A stretch of 64,000 nt of DNA from Marinovum sp. (GTDB lineage: Bacteria > Pseudomonadota > Alphaproteobacteria > Rhodobacterales > Rhodobacteraceae). The stretch is from assembly GCA_022447495.1 (NCBI GenBank), contig JAKVBH010000017.1, positions 26,915 to 90,914 on the forward strand. The letters run 5' to 3'. Both the position numbers and the translations under genes were made by a program. Shown piece after piece: positions 1-9,197 of this stretch. The notes below the pieces were generated by a model that was not told where the DNA came from, searched no databases, and worked only from the letters and a program-made list of their open reading frames with translations. Positions within the stretch are counted from its first letter, which is position 1. Each line of letters starts with the position of its first letter.

Positions 1-59
1 GGCCGCTGCGATTTAAACTCTGTCGCGAGTGAGCCTCGACGTCAGGGGCCTATCGGATC

Positions 60-500
60 TCATTTGGGTTCTTTGAGATCACGTTTTGCGGCGAGGGCTT
101 TGACACAAGCCAAACCGATGCCCATACTATACGCCTTAGTAGTGACATACGGTTCGAGGACATTTGTTCGCAAGTGTCCGGGTGTCCTGCGGCCTTTGTT
201 ATCGACCGAAATGGCTAGAACATCGCCCACACCTGCCACGATGGGGGAATTTGACGGCATTGCCCGCCCCGCCAGTGAGCCGATCTGAGACATGTTGACT
301 TGCTATGCTCGCAGCGTGTCATGTCGCGTGACGTCCGAGGGACCCTATGTTCTTTCCTGATGAGTTCCTGGCTCTGACCTTGGCAAAGTCATGACGGTCG
401 CCTCCAGCTTTATTAAGGCCGTTACCCTCAACACCGTCGATCCGTTGCCTGGCTCTGATGGGGCCGGGTCCAAATCGCCCCGGTGACAAAGCGGTCCTAA
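60..500 (-). pseudogene. Decayed NtrY-like sensor histidine kinase fragment
   Basis: A short minus-strand ORF (60-293) reads like the end of a kinase ATPase domain. It has a degraded DN-G box, then EPYVTTK and GIGLACVK, matching the EPYVTT...GTGLGLAIVKK pattern of NtrY-type nitrogen sensor kinases. Upstream on the same strand, in another frame, QRIDGVEGNGLNKAGGD resembles the N box (NLLKNAGEA). The two pieces are in different frames, and no HisKA or membrane part is present, so this looks like a remnant rather than an active gene. The rest of 1-663 holds nothing else I can support. Boundaries are approximate. Confidence 0.45.
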
Positions 501-663
501 AATCAACAACAGTTAGGATATGCGCCGGCACGGCTCCCTGTGTGCGTGGGTTCAATCCTGCACTTTGGCCATGACTTAGAATATGACTTGCAGCTATACT
601 TACGACATATGGGCGTCGGGACCCCAATGGCCCTCTCTGCCCGCCATTTAGGAGAACATTCTA

Positions 664-1185
664 ATGAAACATTGGTTTCTTTGGTTTATCTTGGGAATTC
701 TGTCCTGTGCGGCCGGCTTTCTTGCTTTGATAAATCCGTTTGCGGCCACGTTGACGGCCGAACTTCTCACCGCGTATTCGTTCATTGCCGTGGGGGTTTT
801 GATGTTCTTGTTCGCATTCCAATCTCAGGGTTGGGGCGCGCGTATATGGTTGATACTGATTGGGGTTTTATTCGCTACTGCTGGCATCAACCTGGTCGCC
901 AAACCACTTGAAGGCATCCTGACATTGACTGCAATCACCGCCGCGATGATGATTGCGATTGGGCTTTTCAGGTTGGTGATAGCTTTCTCGCCCATTGCAT
1001 CCGGGGTCCGATGGATTGTTAGTCTTGCCGGTGTGATCTCGCTGGCCCTCGGCATCATGATCTTCGCAAACTTCCCGGAATCAAGCGTGTATATTCTGGG
1101 CGTTTTCCTCGCCATTGAGCTTTTGTCCAATGGCGTGTCCCTAATTTTCCTCGCGCTTGATCAGCGCAAGGGGACGACCGCGTAG
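664..1185 (+). CDS. HdeD/DUF308 family integral membrane protein
   Basis: A 173-residue protein made almost entirely of hydrophobic segments, about six membrane helices, with glycine-rich helix ends and a short charged tail (DQRKGTTA). This is the length and pattern of the HdeD/DUF308 family. The Escherichia coli member is linked to acid resistance at high cell density, but the molecular role in other bacteria is unknown. The start is supported by an AGGAG box seven bases before the ATG. The gene stands alone, with a decayed kinase remnant upstream and a secreted hydrolase downstream. The family call is fairly secure; the function is not. Confidence 0.75.
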   Translation: MKHWFLWFILGILSCAAGFLALINPFAATLTAELLTAYSFIAVGVLMFLFAFQSQGWGARIWLILIGVLFATAGINLVAKPLEGILTLTAITAAMMIAIGLFRLVIAFSPIASGVRWIVSLAGVISLALGIMIFANFPESSVYILGVFLAIELLSNGVSLIFLALDQRKGTTA

Positions 1186-1480
1186 CGCCTTAGTCGCGCG
1201 GTAATGTGATGCTTTTCCTGCGACGCCTTGAGGCGATATGGCCAGGGGCCATACGATGAAAATGCCACGTTGGGGCGCCCAGGAGACATGTGGCTTTGAG
1301 TCTGCTGCGCCAAGGTGTGGCGGCATGTTTTCTCCGGCGGTACCATCGTTGCTTTTGCTGATGCACCACGCAGCCCATTGGATTGTCACGTCGAATGTAA
1401 TGTCGAAACGGGGCGCATGCATTTGTCTTTTTTAACATCCGGAAACCGTCATTTTGAATGACATCTGAGTGGAGAGTTTC

Positions 1481-2530
1481 ATGATCAAATTCCATTTTTT
1501 GAGGCCGTTTTTTTTCCTCATGATCAGTGTGGCATACTTGGCCGTTGTGTCCCCATTGCAAGCACAGGATGGTATCGCTCAACAGACCTATAACGCGTTG
1601 CCCTTTGTCACGAACCGCAATCTCACCGGTGAAGATGACCCTGAAAGTTACTTCGGTGACGAACGCGGGTCTGAGCGATCAGGGTGGTGCCATGTCAGGC
1701 AAACCAAAGTTCCCGCTCTGTCGTCAATCTCGGAGGCCGCTCCGTTTCGGATTCCGGGTGAATTTCTAAAGGTAACAGATATTCGTGAAGCGCTGCGTTC
1801 AGAGGTTTATTCCGCGCTGGAAGCTGTCGACATCAAACGTGCACCGGTGCTGTACACCCATGGCTACAACGTCGGCTTTGAAAAAGGGTGTCGCCGCGCA
1901 ACAACTTTGCAAAACAATGCAAACCTCAAAGACGGCTTCCTTTGGTTCAGTTGGCCTGCTGATGGCATCCCGACCAACTATATGCGCGATGAGACCGATC
2001 TCTACTGGAGTGCGCCCAGCCTTGCCGATCTCATTGCGGAGATGTCGCAACGCTTTGATCCGCAGGGTATCAATGTCACAGGCCATAGCCTTGGAGGCCG
2101 CGGGGTGGCGCTTGCGCTTTACGTCATGGCCGCCCAACATCCAGGCGTGGCGCTCAACAACGTGGTTTTGCTTGCGCCAGACATGGACTTTGGAACTTTT
2201 GTTCGCATTCTTCCGTCGATCCGTGGTCTGGCCAAACGTATCGCCATCTACACGACCGTTGATGACCGTGCCTTGGAAGTTTCAGAACGGTTGCACGGCT
2301 ACCGGCGTCTTGGTCAATCAGGTAACCCTGTAGAGTTGTTAGAGGGAGTGGAAGTCGTGGATATCAGTGAGTTGCCGATCGACAGCGCAACAGGCCATCT
2401 TTACCATATTTATGGCGCACGCGTCGGCAACGACCTTGATCAGCTCCTTAATCAGGGTTTGGGCGCAGAGCAGCGAGAGGGTCTTAGAAAAATTGGCGAC
2501 AATCATTGGAGCATGATTTCTGAAGATTAG
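1481..2530 (+). CDS. Secreted alpha/beta hydrolase of the DUF900 family
   Basis: A 349-residue exported protein. I chose the ATG at 1481 (GGAGAG five bases upstream) rather than the GTG at 1469, because it gives a clean Sec signal peptide (MIKFHFLRPFFFLM... cut near LQAQ-DG). The mature part carries the DUF900 hallmarks: an oxyanion-region motif (YTHGYNVGF), a WFSWPADG segment, and the nucleophile elbow GHSLGG with Ser203. A D-M-D motif and a late His (ATGHLYHIY) could complete the triad. The substrate is unknown; family members are annotated as esterase- or lipase-like. It is followed by another envelope enzyme, a PLD-family protein, but a gap of about 180 bases means an operon is not certain. 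Confidence 0.75.
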   Translation: MIKFHFLRPFFFLMISVAYLAVVSPLQAQDGIAQQTYNALPFVTNRNLTGEDDPESYFGDERGSERSGWCHVRQTKVPALSSISEAAPFRIPGEFLKVTDIREALRSEVYSALEAVDIKRAPVLYTHGYNVGFEKGCRRATTLQNNANLKDGFLWFSWPADGIPTNYMRDETDLYWSAPSLADLIAEMSQRFDPQGINVTGHSLGGRGVALALYVMAAQHPGVALNNVVLLAPDMDFGTFVRILPSIRGLAKRIAIYTTVDDRALEVSERLHGYRRLGQSGNPVELLEGVEVVDISELPIDSATGHLYHIYGARVGNDLDQLLNQGLGAEQREGLRKIGDNHWSMISED

Positions 2531-2713
2531 TTGGTGCTACACCTGTTGACCAAGGTCAGTGGATGATCTCGCCGCTACGGTGAGTCACATCTCAATGCGA
2601 TCACCCAAGGTCTTGCGTTTCCTGACCGGGTTATCGCTGATATGACTGGGGTGAGGCCCGGTGCGAGACCATGCGAAATTTTTTTACGTATTTTCCCTCA
2701 AGGAGAGACACCT

Positions 2714-4258
2714 ATGCGGTTCCTGCGATTTCCATTAAAGGCTGTCGCCGTTCTGGCGGTTGTTATTTTCGTATTGCGGTGGACCCACCCTCTACCGGAT
2801 CTTCCCAAAGGAGAAGCGTTCGTCTCTGTTCCTGTAGGTGAAGACACGCGCTTAGGCAAAACGCTCTTACCGCTTTTAGCGGCCAATGAGGGTAAAACCG
2901 GCGTTGTTCCATTGGCTGATGGTCGCGATGCGCTTGCCGCGCGCATTCTTCTCGCCCGCGCGGCAACAGAAACGATCGATGTCCAATACTACATCTGGCA
3001 GACCGACACGACCGGATGGCTTTTGCTGGATGAATTGCGGCGCGCGGCAGAGCGTGGGGTCAAGGTGCGTATGCTGCTGGACGACAACGGTATCCCCGGG
3101 CTGGACAACGTTCTTGCAGCCTTTGCCGATCAGGAAAACGTCGAGATCCGTCTTTTTAATCCTTTTACGATGCGCAAGCCAAAGTTGCTTTCGTACGGGT
3201 TCGATTTCTTCCGGCTGAATCGACGGATGCATAATAAGTCTATGACAGTTGATGGGATTGCCACGATCATTGGCGGCCGGAATATCGGCGATATCTATTT
3301 CGCTTACGGCGATGGCACCGCCTATTTCGACTACGACGTTATGGCCATAGGCCAAGGCGCTGCAGACGTATCCCAGGATTTCCATCACTATTGGATCAGC
3401 GGGTCATCCTATGATGCTCAAGACATCTTGCCCTCTTCGAAAAATGGCATGGCGGAAATGGCCGCCGCAGTTGCTGCGGCAGGGCAAAGTGCGCGCGGAT
3501 CAGAATATGAAAAGTCGCTCAGCAGCGCGCCCAAAATCTCACGCGCAATTTCCGGGGAGGACGTTCTTGAATGGACCTCTCTGAAGCTTGTTAGTGATGA
3601 CCCTGCAAAGGGGCTTGGAAAGGCAAGCGCTGAAGACCTGCTGATCGTGCGTTTGACCCAGATTATTGGAAGGCCGGAACGAAGCCTCGATCTTGTTTCC
3701 GCCTATTTGATCCCGGGTAAAGTTGGCACGGCTCTGTTTGAGGACTTCATCGCGGATGGCGTTAAAACCCGTTTGGTGACCAATTCACTAGAGGCCACCG
3801 ATGTGCCCATCGTCCACAGCGCCTGGAAAGGATATCGCGCACAATTGGTGCATTCCGGCGCAGAAGTGTTGGAACTCAAGGCACGCCCCAATCTCCCTGA
3901 GTCCTTGTCATTGGCACAGCTTCTGACTCGATCGCAATCAAGCTTGCACGCCAAAACTTTCGCCATCGATGGTGAGCGGATCTTCATCGGATCATTCAAT
4001 TTTGATCCACGATCTGCTGCTCTGAATACGGAAATGGGGTTCCTTGTAGAGAGCCCGACGATAGCCCGTTCACTCTCCAGGACTTTGGAGCAATCCGATG
4101 TTTTTTACCGGGTTTCCGAGGATGCAGACGGTGAGATCAGGTGGTCGGGAACCGAAGATGGCACGGCAAAATCGTGGACAACAGAGCCAAACGTAGGCGT
4201 GATGCAGCGCGTCATTGTCAACGTCATGAGCTATTTGCCGTTCGAATGGGTCCTGTGA
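2714..4258 (+). CDS. Phospholipase D/cardiolipin synthase-like protein
   Basis: A 514-residue protein with an N-terminal membrane anchor or uncleaved signal (AVAVLAVVIFVLRW). It has both HKD motifs of the phospholipase D superfamily: HNKSMTVDG with His173 and HAKTFAIDG with His412, followed by GGRNI and GSFNFDPRS. The family includes cardiolipin synthases, phosphatidyltransferases and phosphodiesterases, and sequence alone does not decide between these. The closing motif LPFEWVL is common in this membrane-anchored bacterial subgroup. The start at 2714 is supported by AAGGAGAGA; the longer ORF start at 2642 has no such site. It probably acts on phospholipids at the inner membrane, periplasmic side. 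Confidence 0.8.
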   Translation: MRFLRFPLKAVAVLAVVIFVLRWTHPLPDLPKGEAFVSVPVGEDTRLGKTLLPLLAANEGKTGVVPLADGRDALAARILLARAATETIDVQYYIWQTDTTGWLLLDELRRAAERGVKVRMLLDDNGIPGLDNVLAAFADQENVEIRLFNPFTMRKPKLLSYGFDFFRLNRRMHNKSMTVDGIATIIGGRNIGDIYFAYGDGTAYFDYDVMAIGQGAADVSQDFHHYWISGSSYDAQDILPSSKNGMAEMAAAVAAAGQSARGSEYEKSLSSAPKISRAISGEDVLEWTSLKLVSDDPAKGLGKASAEDLLIVRLTQIIGRPERSLDLVSAYLIPGKVGTALFEDFIADGVKTRLVTNSLEATDVPIVHSAWKGYRAQLVHSGAEVLELKARPNLPESLSLAQLLTRSQSSLHAKTFAIDGERIFIGSFNFDPRSAALNTEMGFLVESPTIARSLSRTLEQSDVFYRVSEDADGEIRWSGTEDGTAKSWTTEPNVGVMQRVIVNVMSYLPFEWVL

Positions 4259-4465
4259 AAAAGGCAAGCAGGCCTTTGATAATATGACGCATTCACGCGC
4301 CAGAGTCGCTGCCCTTTTGACATGGCGACGCGTCCACACAGGCGCACGAGCGAAAGGAACGGACCAGCTTTGACGTGGCAACGCATCAGTGACGTTGTGT
4401 CAGAAAACATTGCATGAACGAAATCACTCCCAACATATGTATGGCGATGCAGAGGAGTTCAGAAC

Positions 4466-5677
4466 ATGACGATCCGCCACTTAGTCTATGGTGCAGCACT
4501 GTGCCTATGTACGCCGGCAATGGCGATCATTGATGGCGTCGAAGCCGACGTTGAAGCGTTTCAGTCTTATGTGTCCATTCGTGCAATTAGCCCGTTCCCA
4601 AGCCAAAATGGAAAAGAAATCAACGCCTGTGGTGGCACACTTATTGCTCCAAACTGGGTGCTGACAGCCAACCATTGCTGGCCTGCATATGAGGCGGTCT
4701 CAAAAGGGGGCGAGCCCGTCTTTGTGGGGGTAAACCTTGGCTCTGATGGTCTGTTCAAAAAGAAATTGCGCGTTGTGGACTATATTCTTGCACCTGCCAA
4801 ACTGGGGCATGAGCGTGTGGATGCGGCCCTGCTGAAGTTGGAAGCCGACGCAACGCTGTATGGTGCGCAGATAGCCAGTATATTTGATGACGATCTTGCG
4901 CTCGGAACGGCAACGACCACAGTTGGCCTTGGGCAAGGTCATGAGGGAGACCCACTTCTTTACTACAATTCGCAAGTGACTGAATCGGCGTTATGCGACT
5001 CGGCACGAGTTGACTACGATGACTTGCATGATTTTTGCGTTGGCATCCCGGGGTCGACCCAAAGGGCGGGCTACGGTGATTCCGGTGGTCCCTTGTTTGT
5101 CTTTAGTGGGGACAATGGCGATGAATACCATCTGGCGGGGATTGTAAAAGGGGGTGTTAAGGCGCACGCAACTGGCATCGAAGAAACCGAAAATATTCGC
5201 TATACTGATGTTAACAAATTGCGGGATTGGATCACTGCGACAACGGGATGCGATCTTGAAAATGGCATCGGCAAATCGTCCAAAGGGGACAAAATGATCT
5301 GTGCGGGCCAAACGACAGACGCCTCGCTGACGGACACCTACTGGAAGATCAACTCGATCTTTGGAAAGGCGTTGGATGTGGTCGATAACCGGCGAGAGCC
5401 GCAGATAATTTTCCAGAGTGGCAACGCGAACACCGTGATATCCACCGTAGGATGCAATAATATCTCCGCCACTTTCACCCTGGACGGGACCACGCTGTCC
5501 ATTGGTCCTGCTCGCTCAACCAGGATGGCCTGCATGGGTGACTTGGCTGCTACGGAAAACGATCTTTTGGCATTGTTGGGTCGCGTTGCAAGCTATCAGG
5601 TGGAAGGTGATCATTCTGTATTGTTCGATGCGAACGGAACCATTTTGGCTGAATTGAGCGCTGTGTACCTTCGATGA
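4466..5677 (+). CDS. Secreted trypsin-like serine protease fused to a META domain
   Basis: A 403-residue exported protein. The signal peptide ends AMA, directly followed by IIDGVEAD, which matches the IVGG-type activated N-terminus of S1 proteases. The catalytic triad is visible: His70 (TANHCW), Asp119 (RVDAALLKL) and Ser206 (GYGDSGGP). After the protease domain (about 21-270), residues about 285-403 resemble the META/HslJ fold: LTDTYWKI, a GCNNISATFTLDGTTLSIGP core, STRMACMGD, and a repeated-strand end. META domains are linked to heat-shock or novobiocin resistance and to secreted proteins. The fusion is unusual. A strong hairpin terminator follows the stop. The start has a GAGG-type site (agaggagttcagaac). 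Confidence 0.85.
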   Translation: MTIRHLVYGAALCLCTPAMAIIDGVEADVEAFQSYVSIRAISPFPSQNGKEINACGGTLIAPNWVLTANHCWPAYEAVSKGGEPVFVGVNLGSDGLFKKKLRVVDYILAPAKLGHERVDAALLKLEADATLYGAQIASIFDDDLALGTATTTVGLGQGHEGDPLLYYNSQVTESALCDSARVDYDDLHDFCVGIPGSTQRAGYGDSGGPLFVFSGDNGDEYHLAGIVKGGVKAHATGIEETENIRYTDVNKLRDWITATTGCDLENGIGKSSKGDKMICAGQTTDASLTDTYWKINSIFGKALDVVDNRREPQIIFQSGNANTVISTVGCNNISATFTLDGTTLSIGPARSTRMACMGDLAATENDLLALLGRVASYQVEGDHSVLFDANGTILAELSAVYLR

Positions 5678-5695
5678 CTTCAGGGCCGATATTCT

Positions 5696-5727
5696 AGCAT
5701 GACGAGTTGTCGGCTCGTCATGCTTTT
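5696..5727 (+). terminator. Rho-independent terminator after the protease gene
   Basis: A perfect 11-bp stem AGCATGACGAG / CTCGTCATGCT with a 7-base loop begins 18 bases after the protease stop codon and is followed by TTTT. This is the clearest intrinsic terminator in the window. Confidence 0.85.
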
Positions 5728-6469
5728 CCTGTGACCGCGTTGTCACTGTTATCGATTCTCGCTGAGCTGTCCCAGATTGAGTGTTCGCGCATGACTTGCC
5801 TTGGGTCCATCTCGATGATGGTTTCTGAGGCTAACCAGCGGTCGCCTAATGGTAAGCGCCGTTTGAAACTGACCGAATGGGGCATCTGTGGGAATCTGAT
5901 TGTATGGCACATGCTCAAAAAGCGCGACATCATGCTGGATGACCCGAACTAGTTGCAGTCCAACCATCGGTTCCTGGCTGAATGATGGGTCGTGCATGTG
6001 GCTTCGACAGGCACGGCTAAATGACATGTGGTCCTACGACGTCGTTTAGGGTTGGATGTATCGACCGGACATTGACCATCATTGATGAACTGCGCCATAG
6101 CTTGCGCGAAAGGCAAATCCGGATCGCGCAGTGGCGGGTCCCCGACAACACCGTCAGGTGGCACAGCGCATCGGACCACGGCCCCAGGCCCACACGGGCC
6201 GACAGTTTAGCTAAGCGACCGGCGCCTCCAATCTTATACGCAAATGCGCTGTCATTCGGTGCGCCACAATTGGGCGATCATAACCGAAACGGGCAACGAC
6301 GTTTAGCTCCATTTCGATCCTGCCACGTTTTTGCCGACCAAAAAATTGAGTGTATCAGCAACCGCCACGCGTTTTTCGTGGACACCGCTCCTAGTGATAA
6401 AACTCTTGCAACTCTGCGAGCGGCGCCTTCCCCGGCGTAGCGCAGCACAACAACGTTCTACTTCAGCGG
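5728..6469. other. Intergenic stretch without a supported gene
   Basis: Several overlapping ORFs of 60-139 codons exist on both strands, but none shows a recognisable domain, a good ribosome binding site or consistent coding character. It may hold decayed DNA. I cannot support any gene or RNA here. Confidence 0.5.
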
Positions 6470-8911
6470 ATGTTAACTGATTACAGACAAAGTCGGTTGA
6501 CCGAACCAGAGGGCGCTTGGGCTTTGACTAACGATGTCATACTTACAGCAGCGGAAATGCAGCTGGAGCCAAGCTTTGTCTTGAGCTGTACGGCGCCAAA
6601 TGGCGTTTCTTCAGCGAGCGTGGACTGGGTCAACGTGGCGTTCGCGGAAGTCTTTGAGCTTGCACAAGACGACCTTTCGAATCTGTCTCCACACGCTTTT
6701 CTTAAGGACCACTTGATTGAGTTTATAGGTGCGTTCTTGGCTGAGCAGAGTGATCGCTCTGCACAACTGAGAACTGCACTTTGTCTCCCTGAGGAGGCGC
6801 AGGACCTTCGTTGGTATGATCTTGAGGTCTGGCGGATTGATGACGCACCTGCAGGCCACCCCCGTTTGTTCGGCCGCTTTGTGGACGTCACCGAGCGCGA
6901 AAATCTCAAATCGCTGTTGGCCGTGGCAAACGCAAAGATCGATACTGTCCAAAACCGGTTTGAGCATGCGGTAAACTCGATCCCGGAAGGCTTTGCAATG
7001 TACGATCGCGACGACGTCCTGGTGGCGTACAATTCAAAGTACTTGGAACTCTACAAAGAAACGGCCCCTGCCATAAAGATCGGCACCACGTTTGAATCGA
7101 TCATGCGCTACGGGATTGCGCATGGGCAATATCCTGAAGCGGAAGGGTGCGAAGAGGCCTGGCTGGCGGAGCGTCTCAACCGTGAAAACAGGAAGCGTGC
7201 GCCAGTAGATCGTAAGTTGCCGGGCGGACGTTACCTGCGTGTTCATGAAGTGGAGAACGAGCAAGGCGATCTGGTTGGGCTGCGCTCCGACGTCACACAT
7301 TATCACGAACAACAACAGGCCTTGGAACAGAAAGCAGCCGAATTGGCCGCCGCAAATGAAGAGGTTCGCGCCGCGAGCGCGCAGAAAGAGAGGTTCTTTG
7401 CCAGGATGAGCCACGAGCTCAGAACGCCGATGAACGGTATTCTGGGAATGGCCGAGGTGCTGCAGCACAGCGAGCTTGAACCGCAGCAAGAGGTGTATCT
7501 CCAAACGATCTCGTCCTCCGCCTCAAGCTTGCTTGGGATCATCAACGACATTCTCGACTATTCCAAAGCGACCGAAGGCAAATTCACATTTACGCAGGAA
7601 GAGTTTTCGCTGAAAGACACGGTCTTTGAAGCAGCCCGTCTGTTGCAGTCGATGGCCCATGATAAGAACCTTGATCTCTGGGTTGAATATCCCAAAGTGG
7701 TGCCAACCCATTTCATGGGTGATAGCGTTCGTGTGCGACAGGTGCTCCTTAATCATCTGGGTAATGCGCTCAAATTCACAGATCAGGGGCACTTTGGTGT
7801 GCGTGTTGGCTTTGATGCCGATGGGGTTGCACCACGCCTGAAAGTTTCGATTGAAGACACGGGTCGCGGTATTCCCGAGGACGCCATGGCGACGTTGTTT
7901 TCCGCCTACGAGCAAGTGGCCCAAGATGCGGCCAAGGTTGTTGAAGGGACAGGCCTTGGTTTGGCAATCTCGAAGTCCCTCGTGGATCAGATGGGGGGCA
8001 AAATCTCCGTCGAATCTACGGTGGGTCAAGGAACGTGCTTCACCGTCTCTCTGGATTTGGCCCCCCGCGACGCCTCCGAGGTGATCTCCCAAGTCGAGCG
8101 CGTTTCAGGTGCAATGGGGGATGTGGCCATTCTGGGCGCCGTGACTGCATCCAACACCGTTCTATCAAAGATGCTCGAAGACAGGGGGTATCGTGTGCAT
8201 TGGATTGGGTCAGAGGATGTGGAAGTTGCCGACGAACAACGCCAGTTTCAGGCCGTTTTTTATGATGGCGATGACGCGGGCCTGCGCCAAGATCCCGAGC
8301 GCGTTGGCTTGGCCAGGCACTCAGAAGATTGCAAACATGTCTTGCTGATCTCAGTTCCGGACGCGGACCTCATGAAATCATACGAGCGTGTTGAGTTTGC
8401 CGCCACCATTCTCAAACCGGCACGTTGGGAGGACTTTGCTTCGGTTCTGCTTTCCGAGACGCATCCACCTCCAGAGCACTCTGAGGTCGCACCGCGCGCA
8501 ACGGCCAAGCCCTGTCAAAAACATGCCGCCTCAAATGGCGGGGTGCTTGTGGTCGATGACAATAAAACCAACCGCCTTGTGGCGGGCAAACTTTTGGAGA
8601 CAGCAGGTATCGAGGTGGAATTTGCCTGTGACGGGTTGGAGGCGGTGCAAAGCTTCAAGGCTCAGCAGCCCCAGACGATTTTCATGGATGTCACAATGCC
8701 GGTTTTGAATGGGCTGGAAGCAACACGCCGTATCCGACAAATCGAAGCTGACCAAGGCTTGCGGGCGTGTACCGTCTACGCACTGACGGCGAACACGTCC
8801 CAGTCTGAGGTTGATTTGTGTCTTGACGCCGGTGTGGACGGCGTCATCGGAAAGCCAGTGAAGCGAAGCGATCTTATCAAAGCCATCAGTAGATCGAGCG
8901 CGATGTTGTAG
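6470..8911 (+). CDS. Hybrid sensor histidine kinase/response regulator, PAS-containing
   Basis: An 813-residue soluble hybrid kinase. Residues about 30-285 form two PAS-like sensor regions (the second begins near NRFEHAVNSIPEGFAMYD), joined by a coiled coil rich in Ala, Glu and Gln. HisKA has the phospho-acceptor His315 (MSHELRTPMNG). The ATPase domain shows NALKFT, DTGRGIPE and GTGLGLAISK boxes. Between it and the end lies a degenerate receiver-like region (about 545-665) without the acidic start motif. A true receiver follows, with VVDDNKTN, Asp740 (FMDVTMP) and the Lys in GKPVK. No membrane segment is visible, so it senses a cytoplasmic cue. It precedes the CO cluster by about 290 bases; a link is possible but unproven. 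The start has a weak ribosome site. Confidence 0.85.
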   Translation: MLTDYRQSRLTEPEGAWALTNDVILTAAEMQLEPSFVLSCTAPNGVSSASVDWVNVAFAEVFELAQDDLSNLSPHAFLKDHLIEFIGAFLAEQSDRSAQLRTALCLPEEAQDLRWYDLEVWRIDDAPAGHPRLFGRFVDVTERENLKSLLAVANAKIDTVQNRFEHAVNSIPEGFAMYDRDDVLVAYNSKYLELYKETAPAIKIGTTFESIMRYGIAHGQYPEAEGCEEAWLAERLNRENRKRAPVDRKLPGGRYLRVHEVENEQGDLVGLRSDVTHYHEQQQALEQKAAELAAANEEVRAASAQKERFFARMSHELRTPMNGILGMAEVLQHSELEPQQEVYLQTISSSASSLLGIINDILDYSKATEGKFTFTQEEFSLKDTVFEAARLLQSMAHDKNLDLWVEYPKVVPTHFMGDSVRVRQVLLNHLGNALKFTDQGHFGVRVGFDADGVAPRLKVSIEDTGRGIPEDAMATLFSAYEQVAQDAAKVVEGTGLGLAISKSLVDQMGGKISVESTVGQGTCFTVSLDLAPRDASEVISQVERVSGAMGDVAILGAVTASNTVLSKMLEDRGYRVHWIGSEDVEVADEQRQFQAVFYDGDDAGLRQDPERVGLARHSEDCKHVLLISVPDADLMKSYERVEFAATILKPARWEDFASVLLSETHPPPEHSEVAPRATAKPCQKHAASNGGVLVVDDNKTNRLVAGKLLETAGIEVEFACDGLEAVQSFKAQQPQTIFMDVTMPVLNGLEATRRIRQIEADQGLRACTVYALTANTSQSEVDLCLDAGVDGVIGKPVKRSDLIKAISRSSAML

Positions 8912-9197
8912 TCTTGGACGGACGCCGTTGGGGCGCCTTTGGTGTCCATAAATATCAGTGTTGGAGCTTTTGCGCCGCCAGCGTGGATACAATTAGTAAA
9001 CAGGCTGTTTCAGCCGCCTGCCCTGGGCGGGTCTGAACCTGGGGTATCCGTAAAAATCATTGGTGAACCAAGCGCGTACATCCCGAACGGGCGTCCAAGG
9101 ACATCGCGTCTTTGACCGCAGACACGGCTTTGTCAAAGGGTATATCCAAGCGGCACAGGTTCTCGTATTTGCAAAAATCAAAGTCATTAGGCATTTT

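Noticed and set aside
5707-6440. ORFs of 77-139 codons on both strands between the protease and kinase genes
   Set aside because: No domain, no ribosome site and overlapping frames of equal length; treated as non-coding.
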